DNA of 64,000 bases from Streptomyces sp. SKN60 (GTDB lineage: Bacteria; Actinomycetota; Actinomycetes; Streptomycetales; Streptomycetaceae), in contig NZ_JAHTMW010000008.1 of the NCBI RefSeq assembly GCF_026236535.1, positions 124,001 through 188,000 on the forward strand, in the 5' to 3' direction. Numbering within the stretch: the first letter of the stretch is position 1; each line of letters begins with the position of its first letter. Below the pieces are notes generated by a model. It searched no databases and had not been told where the DNA came from. It saw nothing but the letters and a program-made list of their open reading frames with translations. Positions 16,852-26,110 of the stretch are shown piece by piece. The translations under genes and the position numbers were made by a program.

Positions 16852-18597
16852 ATGGCCCGCACCCCCCTTCCGTACCCTTCCCCCACCGCGGCCGCCGCCC
16901 CGGCGCGCCTGATCGCCCGGCACCGGACCACCCTGGACCGGGCCCTGACCGCCGTCCGCACCCGTGAGCACTGGTCGCCCTACCCCGAGGACACCCGGGT
17001 CTACGGACCCGGCGGCGCCGCCGACGGCGAGGCCTCCTTACGCGCCCTGCTGGGGCGGCCGTTCGAGCTCGGCCAGCCCGGCCGCGACGGCACGGTCGGC
17101 CCGGCGCCCGAGCGGGGCGGCGAGCGCTCCCCGTACGGCTTCGACCTCGGCATCTCCTACGCCCACCACGACCCCGCGGTCCTGCTGTCCGCCCTGTCGG
17201 CCGCCCTTCCGGCCTGGCGGGACGCCGGGCCCGAGGCCCGGGCCGCCGTCTGCCTGGAGATCCTGGACCGGATCAACGCCCGCAGCCCCGAGTTCGCGGC
17301 CGCCGCCGAGCACACCAGCGGCCACAACCCCGTCATGGCCTTCCACGCCGGCGCCGTCCACGCCCAGGACCGCGGTCTGGAGGCCGTCGCCTACGCGTAC
17401 GCCGAGCAGACCCGGCTGCCCGCGAGCGCGCACTGGCGCAAGCCGCAGGGCCAGGGCCGGGTGATCGACATCCACAAGCGGTTCACGGCCGTGCCCCGCG
17501 GGATCGCCCTGGTCGTCGGCAACAGCGTCTTCCCCGCCTGGAACGGCTACCCCGGCCTCTTCGCCTCGCTCGCCACCGGCAACCCCGTCCTGGTCAAACC
17601 GCACCCCGCCGCCGTCCTCCCGCTCGCGCTCACCGTCCGCCTCGCCCGGGAGGTGCTCGCCGAGGCCGGCTTCGACCCGAACCTGGTGTGCCTGGCCCCC
17701 GAGCACCCCGGCGAAGGGCTCGCCCGGCGCCTCGCGACCGCCCCCGAGGTGCGCCTGGTGGACTACTCGGGCCGGACCGCCTTCGCCGGCTGGCTCCACG
17801 AACACGCCCGCCAGGCCCGGGTCTTCACCGCCGTCTCGGCCGTCAACTCGCTGCTCGTCGAGTCCACCGGCGACTACCGCGACATGCTCGCCAACCTCGC
17901 CTTCTCCGTCTCCCTCTACAGCGGCCAGCTCTGCACCAGCCCGCAGAACCTGCTGATCCCGCGCGGCGGCATCGCCACCGACGAGGGCCACAAGGCGTAC
18001 GAGGAGGTGGTCGCCGACCTCGGCACGGCCCTGGACGCCCTGCTCGGCGACGACGGCGCGGCCTGCGAGGTCCTGGGCGCGCTGCTCGGCCCCGAGGTCC
18101 TGGCCCGGGTGGACCTGGCGATGTCCGGTGCCCTGGGCCCGGTCGGGGTGCCGTCGCGGGCGGTCCGGCACCCCGCGTACCCGGACGCCGTCGTCCGTAC
18201 CCCCGTCGTCGTCACGCTCGACGCCGCCAGGGACGCGGACCGCGCGACCCTGCTCGCCGAACGGCTCGGACCGGTCTGTCTCGCCGTGGCCGTGGACTCC
18301 GCGGCGGCGGGCGTCGAACTCGTCGCGGAGACCACGAAGACCTGCGGCGCGCTCTCCGTCGGCCTGTACTCCGTCTCCGAGGAGGTGACGGAGGCGATGA
18401 CGGCCGCCTGCGCCGAGGCCGGCGTGATGCTCTCCACCAATCTGATGGGGGACTGGTACATCTCGCAGTCCGCCGTCTACTCCGATCTGCACGGCACCGG
18501 CATGAACCCCGCGGGCAACGCCGTCCACAGCGACGGCGCCTTCGTGGCGGAACGTTTCCGGACGGTGGTCGTACGCCGCTACGGCGGTGCCACATGA
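16852..18597 (+). CDS. PaaN-family aldehyde dehydrogenase
   Basis: A 581-residue protein of the PaaN branch of aldehyde dehydrogenases. The nucleotide-binding strand region (VPRGIALVVGNSVFPAWNGY) is near residue 220 and the catalytic-cysteine segment SGQLCTSPQN places Cys at 361. PaaN proteins were named from phenylacetate catabolic clusters, but no other paa gene is in the window, so here it probably acts on an aldehyde or acyl group in the biosynthetic pathway; this is inference. ATG 16852 has AAGGA 8 nt upstream; an in-frame ATG at 16843 has poorer spacing. A TTA codon (Leu63, 17038-17040) marks it as bldA-dependent. Its stop overlaps the next ATG (ATGA). Confidence 0.85.
   Translation: MARTPLPYPSPTAAAAPARLIARHRTTLDRALTAVRTREHWSPYPEDTRVYGPGGAADGEASLRALLGRPFELGQPGRDGTVGPAPERGGERSPYGFDLGISYAHHDPAVLLSALSAALPAWRDAGPEARAAVCLEILDRINARSPEFAAAAEHTSGHNPVMAFHAGAVHAQDRGLEAVAYAYAEQTRLPASAHWRKPQGQGRVIDIHKRFTAVPRGIALVVGNSVFPAWNGYPGLFASLATGNPVLVKPHPAAVLPLALTVRLAREVLAEAGFDPNLVCLAPEHPGEGLARRLATAPEVRLVDYSGRTAFAGWLHEHARQARVFTAVSAVNSLLVESTGDYRDMLANLAFSVSLYSGQLCTSPQNLLIPRGGIATDEGHKAYEEVVADLGTALDALLGDDGAACEVLGALLGPEVLARVDLAMSGALGPVGVPSRAVRHPAYPDAVVRTPVVVTLDAARDADRATLLAERLGPVCLAVAVDSAAAGVELVAETTKTCGALSVGLYSVSEEVTEAMTAACAEAGVMLSTNLMGDWYISQSAVYSDLHGTGMNPAGNAVHSDGAFVAERFRTVVVRRYGGAT
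17038..17040 (+). promoter_or_regulatory. TTA codon in PaaN-type gene (bldA target)
   Basis: In-frame TTA for Leu63 (GCC TCC TTA CGC). It is the second TTA in the cluster, so both the NRPS and this transcription unit would be gated by the bldA tRNA. Confidence 0.85.
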
Positions 18598-19787
18598 ACA
18601 CCGTCCTGGCCCCGGAGGCGCCGCTGCGCGGCCGGGAAGGCGAACTGGCGCTCATCCGCGAGGTGCTTGAGCACGGCAGCCGCGGCGGCACCGCCGTACT
18701 CACCGTCGAGGGCATGCCGGGCATCGGCAAGACCCGGCTGCTCAGCGAGGCGGCCGCCCTCGCCCGGCAGCTCGGCTACCAGCCCGCGCGCCGCCCCCAT
18801 GGCCGGGAGGCGCGCCACCACCGCCTGTCCGCCGCCCGCACCGGCGCCCGGCCCGCCGGACCCCATCTGGTGATCCTGGACGACCCCTGCGGGACCCCCG
18901 ACCGCCCCGCGCACCGGGCCCGCGTCCCCGCACCCCGCGGCCGCTCCGGCCCGGGCCGCGGCGTGCTGCTGATCGCCCACCGGCCCGGCGAGGCCGCCGC
19001 GCTGCCCGGATCCCTGCTCGCCGACCCGGCCGTCCGCACCGAACGCCTCGTCCTCGGACCGCTGGCCCCCGCCGACACCCATCGGCTCGCCCACGACCTG
19101 CTCGGCGCGCCGCCCGCCCGCTCCCTCGCGCCGCTGGTCGACGACACCGGGGGCCACCCCCGGCTGCTCATCGAGCTGCTCACCGGCCTCCGCGAGGAGG
19201 GCGGCGTCGAGTTGACCGGCGGCGAGGCCGAACTCCTCACCGAGCGCCTGCCGGCCCGCCTCGCCGCCCGCGTACGGGCCACCCTGGAGCGCTACTCGCC
19301 GTCCTGCCGCCAACTGCTCCGCGTGGCCGCGGTCCTGGGCGACGAGGTCGTGTACGGCGAACTGGCCCTGATGCTGCGCACCTCCGTCTCCGCCCTGCTG
19401 CCCACCCTGGAGGAGGTCCGCGCCACCGGAGTGGTCCGCGACACCGGCACCCGCGCCGCCTTCCACAGCGCCCTGCTGCGCCGGCTCGTCGCGGAGTCCG
19501 TACCGGTCCCCGTACGGCTCGCCCTGGAGCAGGAGGCCGCGACGCTCCGCTCCGCCCGCCGGGGCCAGCGCCAGAGCCCGCAGGCACCGGCGGCCCGGCA
19601 CGGCGAACCCAGCGGACAGCAGCGCGCCCTGGTGGCCCTGGTCGCGGAGGGCCTGACCAACCAGCAGATCGCCAGCCGGCTCGCCCTGTCGCCGCACACC
19701 GTCAACTACCACCTCCGCAAGCTGTTCAAGCACTACGGAGTGAGCTCGCGCATCGACCTGCTGCGGGCCGCCGCCCGCGCCCACTAG
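18594..19787 (+). CDS. Short LAL/LuxR-family ATP-binding regulator
   Basis: A 397-residue regulator with a P-loop GMPGIGKTRL near residue 42 and a C-terminal NarL/LuxR helix-turn-helix (GLTNQQIASRLALSPHTVNY, near 350-370). This is the architecture of LAL pathway activators, but those are normally about 900 residues or more, so the central AAA and tetratricopeptide part is greatly reduced. The stretch near residues 60-120 is Arg/Pro/Ala-rich and looks degenerate. The ATG lies in an ATGA overlap with the PaaN gene, so the two are translationally coupled. It is the likely cluster-situated activator; DNA targets may be the 18-bp elements upstream of the NRPS. Confidence 0.82.
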   Translation: MNTVLAPEAPLRGREGELALIREVLEHGSRGGTAVLTVEGMPGIGKTRLLSEAAALARQLGYQPARRPHGREARHHRLSAARTGARPAGPHLVILDDPCGTPDRPAHRARVPAPRGRSGPGRGVLLIAHRPGEAAALPGSLLADPAVRTERLVLGPLAPADTHRLAHDLLGAPPARSLAPLVDDTGGHPRLLIELLTGLREEGGVELTGGEAELLTERLPARLAARVRATLERYSPSCRQLLRVAAVLGDEVVYGELALMLRTSVSALLPTLEEVRATGVVRDTGTRAAFHSALLRRLVAESVPVPVRLALEQEAATLRSARRGQRQSPQAPAARHGEPSGQQRALVALVAEGLTNQQIASRLALSPHTVNYHLRKLFKHYGVSSRIDLLRAAARAH

Positions 19788-19846
19788 GGCCGCCCTCGCC
19801 CGGCCCGCCCACCCGCCCACCTGCCCCGACCGGAGGTCCCCACCCC

Positions 19847-21286
19847 GTGGCCGAACTGCGCCTGTCCCCGACCTGGCCCCACCCCGACACCCCGCCCCCC
19901 GCCCGCCGCACCCCCTGGCTCCGCGACGCCCTCGCCGCCGAGACCGAGCCCGCCACGGGTGCGGATCGCACACCGCCGCTCACCGACGAGATCCGCTGCG
20001 ACGTGTGCGTGGTCGGCGGCGGCTTCACCGGACTGTGGACGGCTCTGGAGATCCTGCGCCGCGCCCCCGGCACCGACATCGTGCTCATCGAGGCCGATGT
20101 GTGCGGCGGCGGCGCCTCCGGCGCCAACGCCGGTTTCCTGATGCCCATGTGGGCCCGCTTCAGCAGCCTGGTCGCGATCGGCGGCCACGAGGAGGCCCGC
20201 AGGATCGGCGAGGCCTCCGCCGTCGCCGTCGACGAGATCATCGACTTCGCCGACACCCACGGCATCGACATCGAGCACCGCCGCGGCCCCTGGATGTGGG
20301 CCGCCTCCTCGCCCGCCCAGCGCGGCGCCTGGCAGCAGACCCTGGACGACCTGCACCGCGCCGGGATCGAACCGCTGCACCGGATCACCGCCGCCGAGGC
20401 CCGCGAGACCGTCGGCACCCGCCACCACTACGGAGCGGTGCTCGACCCCGGCTGCGTCACCCTCCAGCCCGCCCGGCTGACCCGCGGGCTGCGCCGGGTC
20501 GCCCTGGACGCGGGCGTACGGATCCACGAACGCACCCCGCTCACCGCGCTGCGGCCCGCCCCGCGCGGCACCGTCCGCGCCCGCACCCCGTACGGCGCCG
20601 TCGACGCCGACAAGGTAGTGCTCGCCGTCAACGCCTGGGCCGGGCAGCTCGAAGACCTCGGCCGCCGCATGGTCACCGTCGCCAGCGACACCGTCCTCAC
20701 CCGGCCGATACCGGACCGGCTCAAGGCCCTCGGCTGGGACGGCGAGGTCTCCGTCTGCGACTCCCGGCGGCGCCTGAACTACTACCGCACCACCCCCGAC
20801 GGGCGGCTGCTCTTCGGCAAGGGCGGCTCCGGCGTCGCCTACGGCGACCTCGGTCCCAGCACCCTGTGGGGCGACGCCCTGCGTCCGGCCGAACTGCGGG
20901 CCCACCTCGCCCGCCTCTTCCCCGAACTCGCCGACGCCCCCGTCGACATGCGCTGGACCGCGCCCGTGGAGTACTCGGTGACCCATCTGCCCTTCGCCGG
21001 GTGGCTGACCTCGGTGCCCGGAGTCTGCTACGCCACCGGCTACTCCGGCGACGGCGTCGGCCCCTCGCGGCTGATGGCCAGGGTGCTCGCCTCCCTCGTC
21101 CTCGGCACGGACGACGAGTGGTCGCGCTCCGCCTTCACCCGGGTCCCCGGCGGCTGGTTCCCGCCGGAGCCGGTGCGCACCCCGGGCGCCCGCCTGGTGC
21201 TTCCGGCGCTGCGGGCGATGGAGGCCCGGGAGGACCGCGGGGGCCGGGTGCCGGACCTGGTCAAGCGGCTGGTGGAGGTGTTCTGA
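19847..21286 (+). CDS. FAD-dependent oxidoreductase, DAO family
   Basis: A 479-residue D-amino-acid-oxidase-fold flavoenzyme. The dinucleotide motif VVGGGFTGLW is near residue 50, the FAD-binding segment GGGASGANAGF near 87, and the C-terminal flavin motif GYSGDGVGPSRL near 400. The group resembles glycine/gamma-glutamylputrescine oxidases, which oxidise amines or amino acids. It could act on an imino acid or amine linked to the NRPS product, but could equally be the first gene outside the cluster. The GTG start has GGAGG upstream, and the gene begins 59 bp after the LuxR gene. It ends 12 bp from the convergent AraC-type regulator. Confidence 0.85.
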   Translation: MAELRLSPTWPHPDTPPPARRTPWLRDALAAETEPATGADRTPPLTDEIRCDVCVVGGGFTGLWTALEILRRAPGTDIVLIEADVCGGGASGANAGFLMPMWARFSSLVAIGGHEEARRIGEASAVAVDEIIDFADTHGIDIEHRRGPWMWAASSPAQRGAWQQTLDDLHRAGIEPLHRITAAEARETVGTRHHYGAVLDPGCVTLQPARLTRGLRRVALDAGVRIHERTPLTALRPAPRGTVRARTPYGAVDADKVVLAVNAWAGQLEDLGRRMVTVASDTVLTRPIPDRLKALGWDGEVSVCDSRRRLNYYRTTPDGRLLFGKGGSGVAYGDLGPSTLWGDALRPAELRAHLARLFPELADAPVDMRWTAPVEYSVTHLPFAGWLTSVPGVCYATGYSGDGVGPSRLMARVLASLVLGTDDEWSRSAFTRVPGGWFPPEPVRTPGARLVLPALRAMEAREDRGGRVPDLVKRLVEVF

Positions 21287-21298
21287 CCCTCGGGGGGT

Positions 21299-22294
21299 TC
21301 ACTGGTCCGGCACCGCGCGGAAGCGGCGCCGGTACTCCATCGGTGTGGTGTCGAGCCGGCGGCGGAAGGCCCGGATCAGGGTGTCCGTGGTGCCGAACCC
21401 GCAGTTCGTGGTGATCCGTTCGAGGGTCGCGTCGGTCGACTCAAGCAGGTGCCGGGCCCGCTCGACCCGCGCCGACTCGATGTAGGCGCTCGGGGTGGTG
21501 CCCAGCTCGGACTTGAAGATCCGGGTCAGCTGCCGCTCGCTGATGTGCGCGCTCGCGGCCAGGTCGGCGAGGGTGAGCCGGCCGCCGAGGTTGCGGGTGA
21601 CGTAGTGCCGCAGGTCCTCCACCCGCCGGGTGGTGGAGACCGGTTCGAGCGGCACGCTGAACTGGCTCTGCCCGCTGGGCCGCTTCAGATACATCACCAG
21701 CTGCCGGGCCACCCGCAGCGCCGTCGGCTCGCCGAAGTCCTCGGCGACCAGCGCGAGCGACAGGTCCAGGCACGAGCTGATGCCGGCGCCGGTCCACACG
21801 TCGCCGTCCCGGACGAAGATCGGGTCGGCGTCCACCTCGACCGCCGGGTGCTCCGCGGCCAACTGCCCCGCCGTCGACCAGTGGGTGGTGGCCCGCTTGC
21901 CGTCGAGGAGCCCGGCGGCGGCCAGGATGTGCGCGCCGACGCAGACCGAGGTGACCCGGCGGGTCCGCGCGGCCAGGGTCCGCACCCAGGAGACCACCGT
22001 GGGGTCGACCAGGGCCCGCACCCGCCGCTCGCCGTCCGTCTCCACCGCGCCGGGCACCAGGAGGGTGTCGATGCTCCGGGCCGCCGCCTCCTCGAAGGTC
22101 AGGTCGGGCAGCACGCGCACCCCGGCCGAGGTGGTGACGGGCGCCGTCGACTCGGCGGCGAGGACCACCTCGTACCCCGTCGCGTCGTCCGTCTCGCGCC
22201 GCAGCAGCGCGAAGACCTCGGGAGGTCCGGTGACGTCGAGCAGGTCGACGCCCTCGAAGAGGACGATGACGACGAGCCGTCCGGCGCCGCTCAC
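21299..22294 (-). CDS. GlxA-type AraC-family regulator (DJ-1/PfpI domain)
   Basis: About 331 residues: an N-terminal DJ-1/PfpI-like amidotransferase-fold domain (VVIVLFEGVDLLDVTGP at the start, SVCVGAHIL nucleophile-elbow-like region in the middle) and a C-terminal AraC double helix-turn-helix (LADLAASAHISERQLTRIFK and the AraC signature NCGFGTTDTLIRAFRR). The GTG at 22294 is chosen because GGAGGG lies 10 nt upstream; an in-frame ATG at 22336 is the alternative. It converges with the DAO gene. Its target is not evident. Confidence 0.85.
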   Translation of the reverse strand: MSGAGRLVVIVLFEGVDLLDVTGPPEVFALLRRETDDATGYEVVLAAESTAPVTTSAGVRVLPDLTFEEAAARSIDTLLVPGAVETDGERRVRALVDPTVVSWVRTLAARTRRVTSVCVGAHILAAAGLLDGKRATTHWSTAGQLAAEHPAVEVDADPIFVRDGDVWTGAGISSCLDLSLALVAEDFGEPTALRVARQLVMYLKRPSGQSQFSVPLEPVSTTRRVEDLRHYVTRNLGGRLTLADLAASAHISERQLTRIFKSELGTTPSAYIESARVERARHLLESTDATLERITTNCGFGTTDTLIRAFRRRLDTTPMEYRRRFRAVPDQ

Positions 22295-22456
22295 GATGAC
22301 CCCACCCTCCCCGTCCGACCCTCTGCTCGCTCGCATGCTAGGGCACCGGCTGTTCACCTGCGGTGCGCCCGGAGACCTCCTCCCGATCGGGCGGCGGTCG
22401 CACGGCTCGGAGGTAATGCGTCTCTACGACGAACAGCCGACCGCCCAGGAGGACGT

Positions 22457-25102
22457 GTGCCACCCGCAGCACCCGCAGCCGAGACCGCGACCCGTCCGTC
22501 CCGGCCCCGGCTGCGGGCGGCGGCCGGTGCGGCGCTGCTCACCGGCGTGCTGTTCTGCCTGGCCTCGCGGCTCGCCGGGAGCTACCCGTTCGGCGCCCGG
22601 ACCCGCAACATCGTCGACCTGGGCCAGCAGTACCTCCCGTACCACGCGTACTGGCGCCGACTGCTCCTCGGCGAGGCCCACGGCGACCTGTTCCTCAACT
22701 GGTCCTCGGGCTTCGGCAGCAACTTCCTGGGCGACCTCGGCACCTACCTCAGCAGCCCCTTCGACCTGCTCGTGGTGGTCTTCCCGGCCGACCGCCCCGA
22801 ACTCGCCCTGTACGTCATCACCGCGCTCAAGATCGCCACCGCGGGCGCGGCCATGGCCGCCCTGCTGCTCACCCTGCGGCGCGGCCCGTGGCCGGTCGCC
22901 GCGATCCTCGGCACCGCGTACGCGCTCTCCGGCTGGACCTTCAACTACGGCGCCACCGTGCCCATGTGGCTCGACGGCCTGGTCGCCTTCCCGCTGCTCT
23001 GCCTGGTGGGGGAGTGGGCCCGGAAGCGGCGCCGGCCGGCCCTCGGGCCGCTGGTCGTCGCCGTCGCCTGGATCGCCAACTTCTACACCGCGTACATGGC
23101 CACCATCGGCGCCGCGGTCTTCCTCCTCGTCCGGCTGCTCACCACCGAGGACACCGGAGCCGACACCGCCGACGGCACCGGGGTCGGGCGCACGATCCGT
23201 CGGCCCCGCCTCGCCGCGCTGCTGCGCGCCGCCCGTACCGTCGCCATCGGCGTCGGGCTCGCCGCCCCGCTCGTCCTCGTCGTCTTCCTCGGCACCAAGG
23301 TCGCCGACCCGACCCCGCCGACCCCCTTCGCCCCGGCCGCCTGGACCGACGTCCTCGCCCGCTTCCTGCCGGCCACGGCGAGCGTCGCCTCGCCCGCCCT
23401 CTTCATCGGCACCCCGGCCCTGGCGCTCGCCCTCACCCTGCCGTTCAACAGCGCCGTCGCCGGCCGCGTCCGGGCCGGCTGGGTCACCGCGATCGTCCTG
23501 GTCACGCTGTCGCTGCAGTGGGAGCCGACCCATCTGCTCTGGCACGCCGGGGCCTCGCCCAACGGCATCCCGTACCGTCAGACCTTCGTCCTGTGCGGAC
23601 TGTTGCTGATGGCGGCCTGGCTGTCCGTGGCCGGCGGCCTGCCCCGGCCGCTCGCCCTGCTCGGCGGCGCCGGCGCGCTCGCCTTCCTCGCCCGGGCCGC
23701 GGCCGTCAGCGTCGACATCGACCGCTGGACCTATCCGGCCGCCGCCGGGGCCGTCGCCCTGGCCGCACTCGCCGCCGTCGCCGCGCTGCTCGCCCGGTCC
23801 CGCCCGGCCGGCCGGCTGCTGCCCGTGCTCGCCGTCGGCCTGCTGCTCGCCGCGCAGGCGGGGGAGACCCTGGTCACCGGCAAGCGCATCGAGGAACAGC
23901 AGCTGAGCAAGGTCTCCTGGGCCCCCCGGATCGGCCCCTGGCACACCGAGATGACCGCCACCGTCGCCGCGAAGGACGCCTGGCCGCACCACCGCACCGA
24001 CCCCGGCGAGGTCCCGGGCGGCAACGACGTGCTTCTGGTCGGCGGCGAGGGCGCCGACTACTACAGCAGCCTCACCTCCGACACGTACTCCCGCACCCTC
24101 GCCGCCCTCGGCTTCGGCTTCTACGCCAAGGGCCGGCACCCGGTCAGCCTCGACAACCCGGTCACCGACGCGATCTTCTCGATCGGCACCCGGATGCGCT
24201 CCACCCCCGAGGGCCCGCTGGAGCTCGACCGGCTCCCCGAGGCCCGCGTCGACGTCGCCGAAAGCCCCGTGCCGCCGCTCGTCACCGTCCGCCCGGTCCC
24301 GCCCGCGCCGGCCCCCGCGCCCGGCTCGGCCGCCGACACCGCCTTCGCCCGCCAGGAGCGCATGCTCGGGAGCATGGTGTACACGGTGCCGGCCGACCCG
24401 CGCCGTACCGACACCCCCGACGGAACCGGCGCCATCCTCACGGCGAGCTGCCCGGCCGGCTCCGAGGTCTGGCTCTGGGCCCCCGAGTACCAGGGCACCG
24501 CCACCCTCTCCGGCGGCCCGGCCGCGGCCTCGCCCGTGGTGTTCGCGGGCAAGCTCCCCTCCGTGCTCGCCCCCATGCAGCGGCTCGGCACCGTCCCCGC
24601 CTCCGGCGCCGTACGGATCGAGCTGACGCCCGAGCCGGAGGCCGCGCCCCGGCGGGGGCTGCCCGCCCGGCCGGTCGGCTGCCTGGAACGGCACCGGCTC
24701 GACAGCGCCGTACGCGAGCTCACCGCCACCGGCGCCACCGCCGTCCGCGCCACCGGCCACACCCTCACCGCCGAGCTGCCCGCCGGCAGCAGCGGCACCG
24801 CCGTGCTCGCCGTCCCCCGGATCTCCGGCTGGCGCTGCGCCGCCGGCGACGCGCCCCTGGAACCCGCGCACCGCCGCCTCGGCCTGCTCGCCGTCCCCCT
24901 CGACGGCAAGGCCACCACGGTGACCTGCTCCTTCCGCCCGCCCGGCACCAAGCTCGGCGGCGCGGCCGGCGCGGCGGCCCTCCTCGCGCTGCTCCTCACC
25001 GCGTGGCTCCACCGGAGCCGCCGGACCGGTGAACCCGCCGGACGGCGAGAGTTCACCGCCCGTGCAGATCCGGCTCGTTCAACGGAGAAGACCCCTGTCT
25101 AG
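22457..25102 (+). CDS. YfhO-family integral membrane protein
   Basis: An 881-residue polytopic membrane protein with an N-terminal block of about a dozen hydrophobic helices up to residue ~480, a large extracytoplasmic part, and a final C-terminal helix (AAALLALLLTAWL). The region after helix 1 has DLGQQYLPYHAYWRRLL and FLNWSSGFGSNFLGD, typical of YfhO. B. subtilis YfhO is linked to glycosylation of lipoteichoic acid as a GT-C type flippase-dependent enzyme. The GTG start has AGGAGG 4 nt upstream. It precedes two glycosyltransferase genes, so a role in cell-surface glycan assembly is likely. Confidence 0.88.
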   Translation: MPPAAPAAETATRPSRPRLRAAAGAALLTGVLFCLASRLAGSYPFGARTRNIVDLGQQYLPYHAYWRRLLLGEAHGDLFLNWSSGFGSNFLGDLGTYLSSPFDLLVVVFPADRPELALYVITALKIATAGAAMAALLLTLRRGPWPVAAILGTAYALSGWTFNYGATVPMWLDGLVAFPLLCLVGEWARKRRRPALGPLVVAVAWIANFYTAYMATIGAAVFLLVRLLTTEDTGADTADGTGVGRTIRRPRLAALLRAARTVAIGVGLAAPLVLVVFLGTKVADPTPPTPFAPAAWTDVLARFLPATASVASPALFIGTPALALALTLPFNSAVAGRVRAGWVTAIVLVTLSLQWEPTHLLWHAGASPNGIPYRQTFVLCGLLLMAAWLSVAGGLPRPLALLGGAGALAFLARAAAVSVDIDRWTYPAAAGAVALAALAAVAALLARSRPAGRLLPVLAVGLLLAAQAGETLVTGKRIEEQQLSKVSWAPRIGPWHTEMTATVAAKDAWPHHRTDPGEVPGGNDVLLVGGEGADYYSSLTSDTYSRTLAALGFGFYAKGRHPVSLDNPVTDAIFSIGTRMRSTPEGPLELDRLPEARVDVAESPVPPLVTVRPVPPAPAPAPGSAADTAFARQERMLGSMVYTVPADPRRTDTPDGTGAILTASCPAGSEVWLWAPEYQGTATLSGGPAAASPVVFAGKLPSVLAPMQRLGTVPASGAVRIELTPEPEAAPRRGLPARPVGCLERHRLDSAVRELTATGATAVRATGHTLTAELPAGSSGTAVLAVPRISGWRCAAGDAPLEPAHRRLGLLAVPLDGKATTVTCSFRPPGTKLGGAAGAAALLALLLTAWLHRSRRTGEPAGRREFTARADPARSTEKTPV

Positions 25103-25142
25103 CCTGCCCGACCAGTACCGATCAGCGAGTTGGTGAGTCCGA

Positions 25143-26108
25143 GTGCCGAAACTGTCCGTCGTCGTGCCCTTCCACAATGTCGGGCCCTACGCCCCCGACA
25201 CCCTGCGCAGTCTCGCCGACAACGCGGACGACGACACCGAGTTCCTGCTGATCGACGACCACTCCACCGACGAGACGCCAGACCTCCTCGACCGCTGGAA
25301 GAGCCGCATCCCGCAGGCCACCGTCATCCGCCACGCGACCAACCTCGGCGTCGCCCAGGCCCGCAACACCGGCATCGACGCCGCCACCGGCGACTACATC
25401 ACCTTCCTCGACGGCGACGACTGGTACGCCCCCGGGCACCTGCGCGCCATGGTCGACGGGATCCACCGCCTCGGCGTCGACTTCGCACGCACCGACCACG
25501 TCCTGTCCACCGGCCGGAACCGGCAGATCCGCTACGCCCCGGCGAAACTCCGCGACACCGCCATGGACCCGCGCGACGGCATCGCCCCGTCCAGCATGAT
25601 CACCATGGTCGACTACCCCTTCGTGCCCTTCGGCGTCTACAGCGCCCGCCTCTTCGAGAACGGCACCGGCCGCTTCGAGACCAGACTGCGCACCGCCGAG
25701 GACCGTCTCTGGATCTGGCGCCTCCACCTCACCGCCACGAGCTACGCCGCGCTCTCCCTGCACGGCTGCTTCTACCGCCGCGGCGTCACCACCTCGCTCA
25801 CCCAGATCACCGACAACCGGCAGCTGGACTTCATCCCGTCCTACGACCTGCTGCTCGACGAGGTCGGCCGGGACCGCGACGCCGACCGCTTCCTGCCCAA
25901 GGCCGTCCGCACCTACTGCGCGATGATCGCCTTCCACATGGCGAAGTCCGACCAGTACGAGGCGGCCGTCGGCAAGCGGCTGCGCCGCGACGTCACCGAC
26001 GCGCTGCGCCGGATGCCGCAGCGGGTACTCGACGAGACCCTCGCGACCATGGACACCCCCCGCAGCACCCTCCTGAAGAGCCTGCGCGACACCGGAAAGG
26101 CCGCCTGA
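25143..26108 (+). CDS. Family 2 glycosyltransferase
   Basis: A 321-residue GT-A fold transferase. It begins LSVVVPFHNVGPYAPDTL, carries the nucleotide-binding IDDHSTDETPD (near residue 38) and the metal-binding FLDGDDWYAPG (near 90), and has a later acidic TAEDRLW motif (near 190) as the probable catalytic site. No membrane helix, so it acts at the cytoplasmic face. The GTG start lies 40 bp after the YfhO gene, and the polysialyltransferase-like gene follows 2 bp after its stop, so the three form an operon. Probably adds a sugar to a teichoic-acid-like polymer; the sugar is unknown. Confidence 0.9.
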   Translation: MPKLSVVVPFHNVGPYAPDTLRSLADNADDDTEFLLIDDHSTDETPDLLDRWKSRIPQATVIRHATNLGVAQARNTGIDAATGDYITFLDGDDWYAPGHLRAMVDGIHRLGVDFARTDHVLSTGRNRQIRYAPAKLRDTAMDPRDGIAPSSMITMVDYPFVPFGVYSARLFENGTGRFETRLRTAEDRLWIWRLHLTATSYAALSLHGCFYRRGVTTSLTQITDNRQLDFIPSYDLLLDEVGRDRDADRFLPKAVRTYCAMIAFHMAKSDQYEAAVGKRLRRDVTDALRRMPQRVLDETLATMDTPRSTLLKSLRDTGKAA

Positions 26109-26110
26109 GC

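Noticed and set aside
16852..18597. Phenylacetate degradation locus
   Set aside because: Only the PaaN-like gene is present; no paaABCDE, paaK or paaZ genes are nearby.
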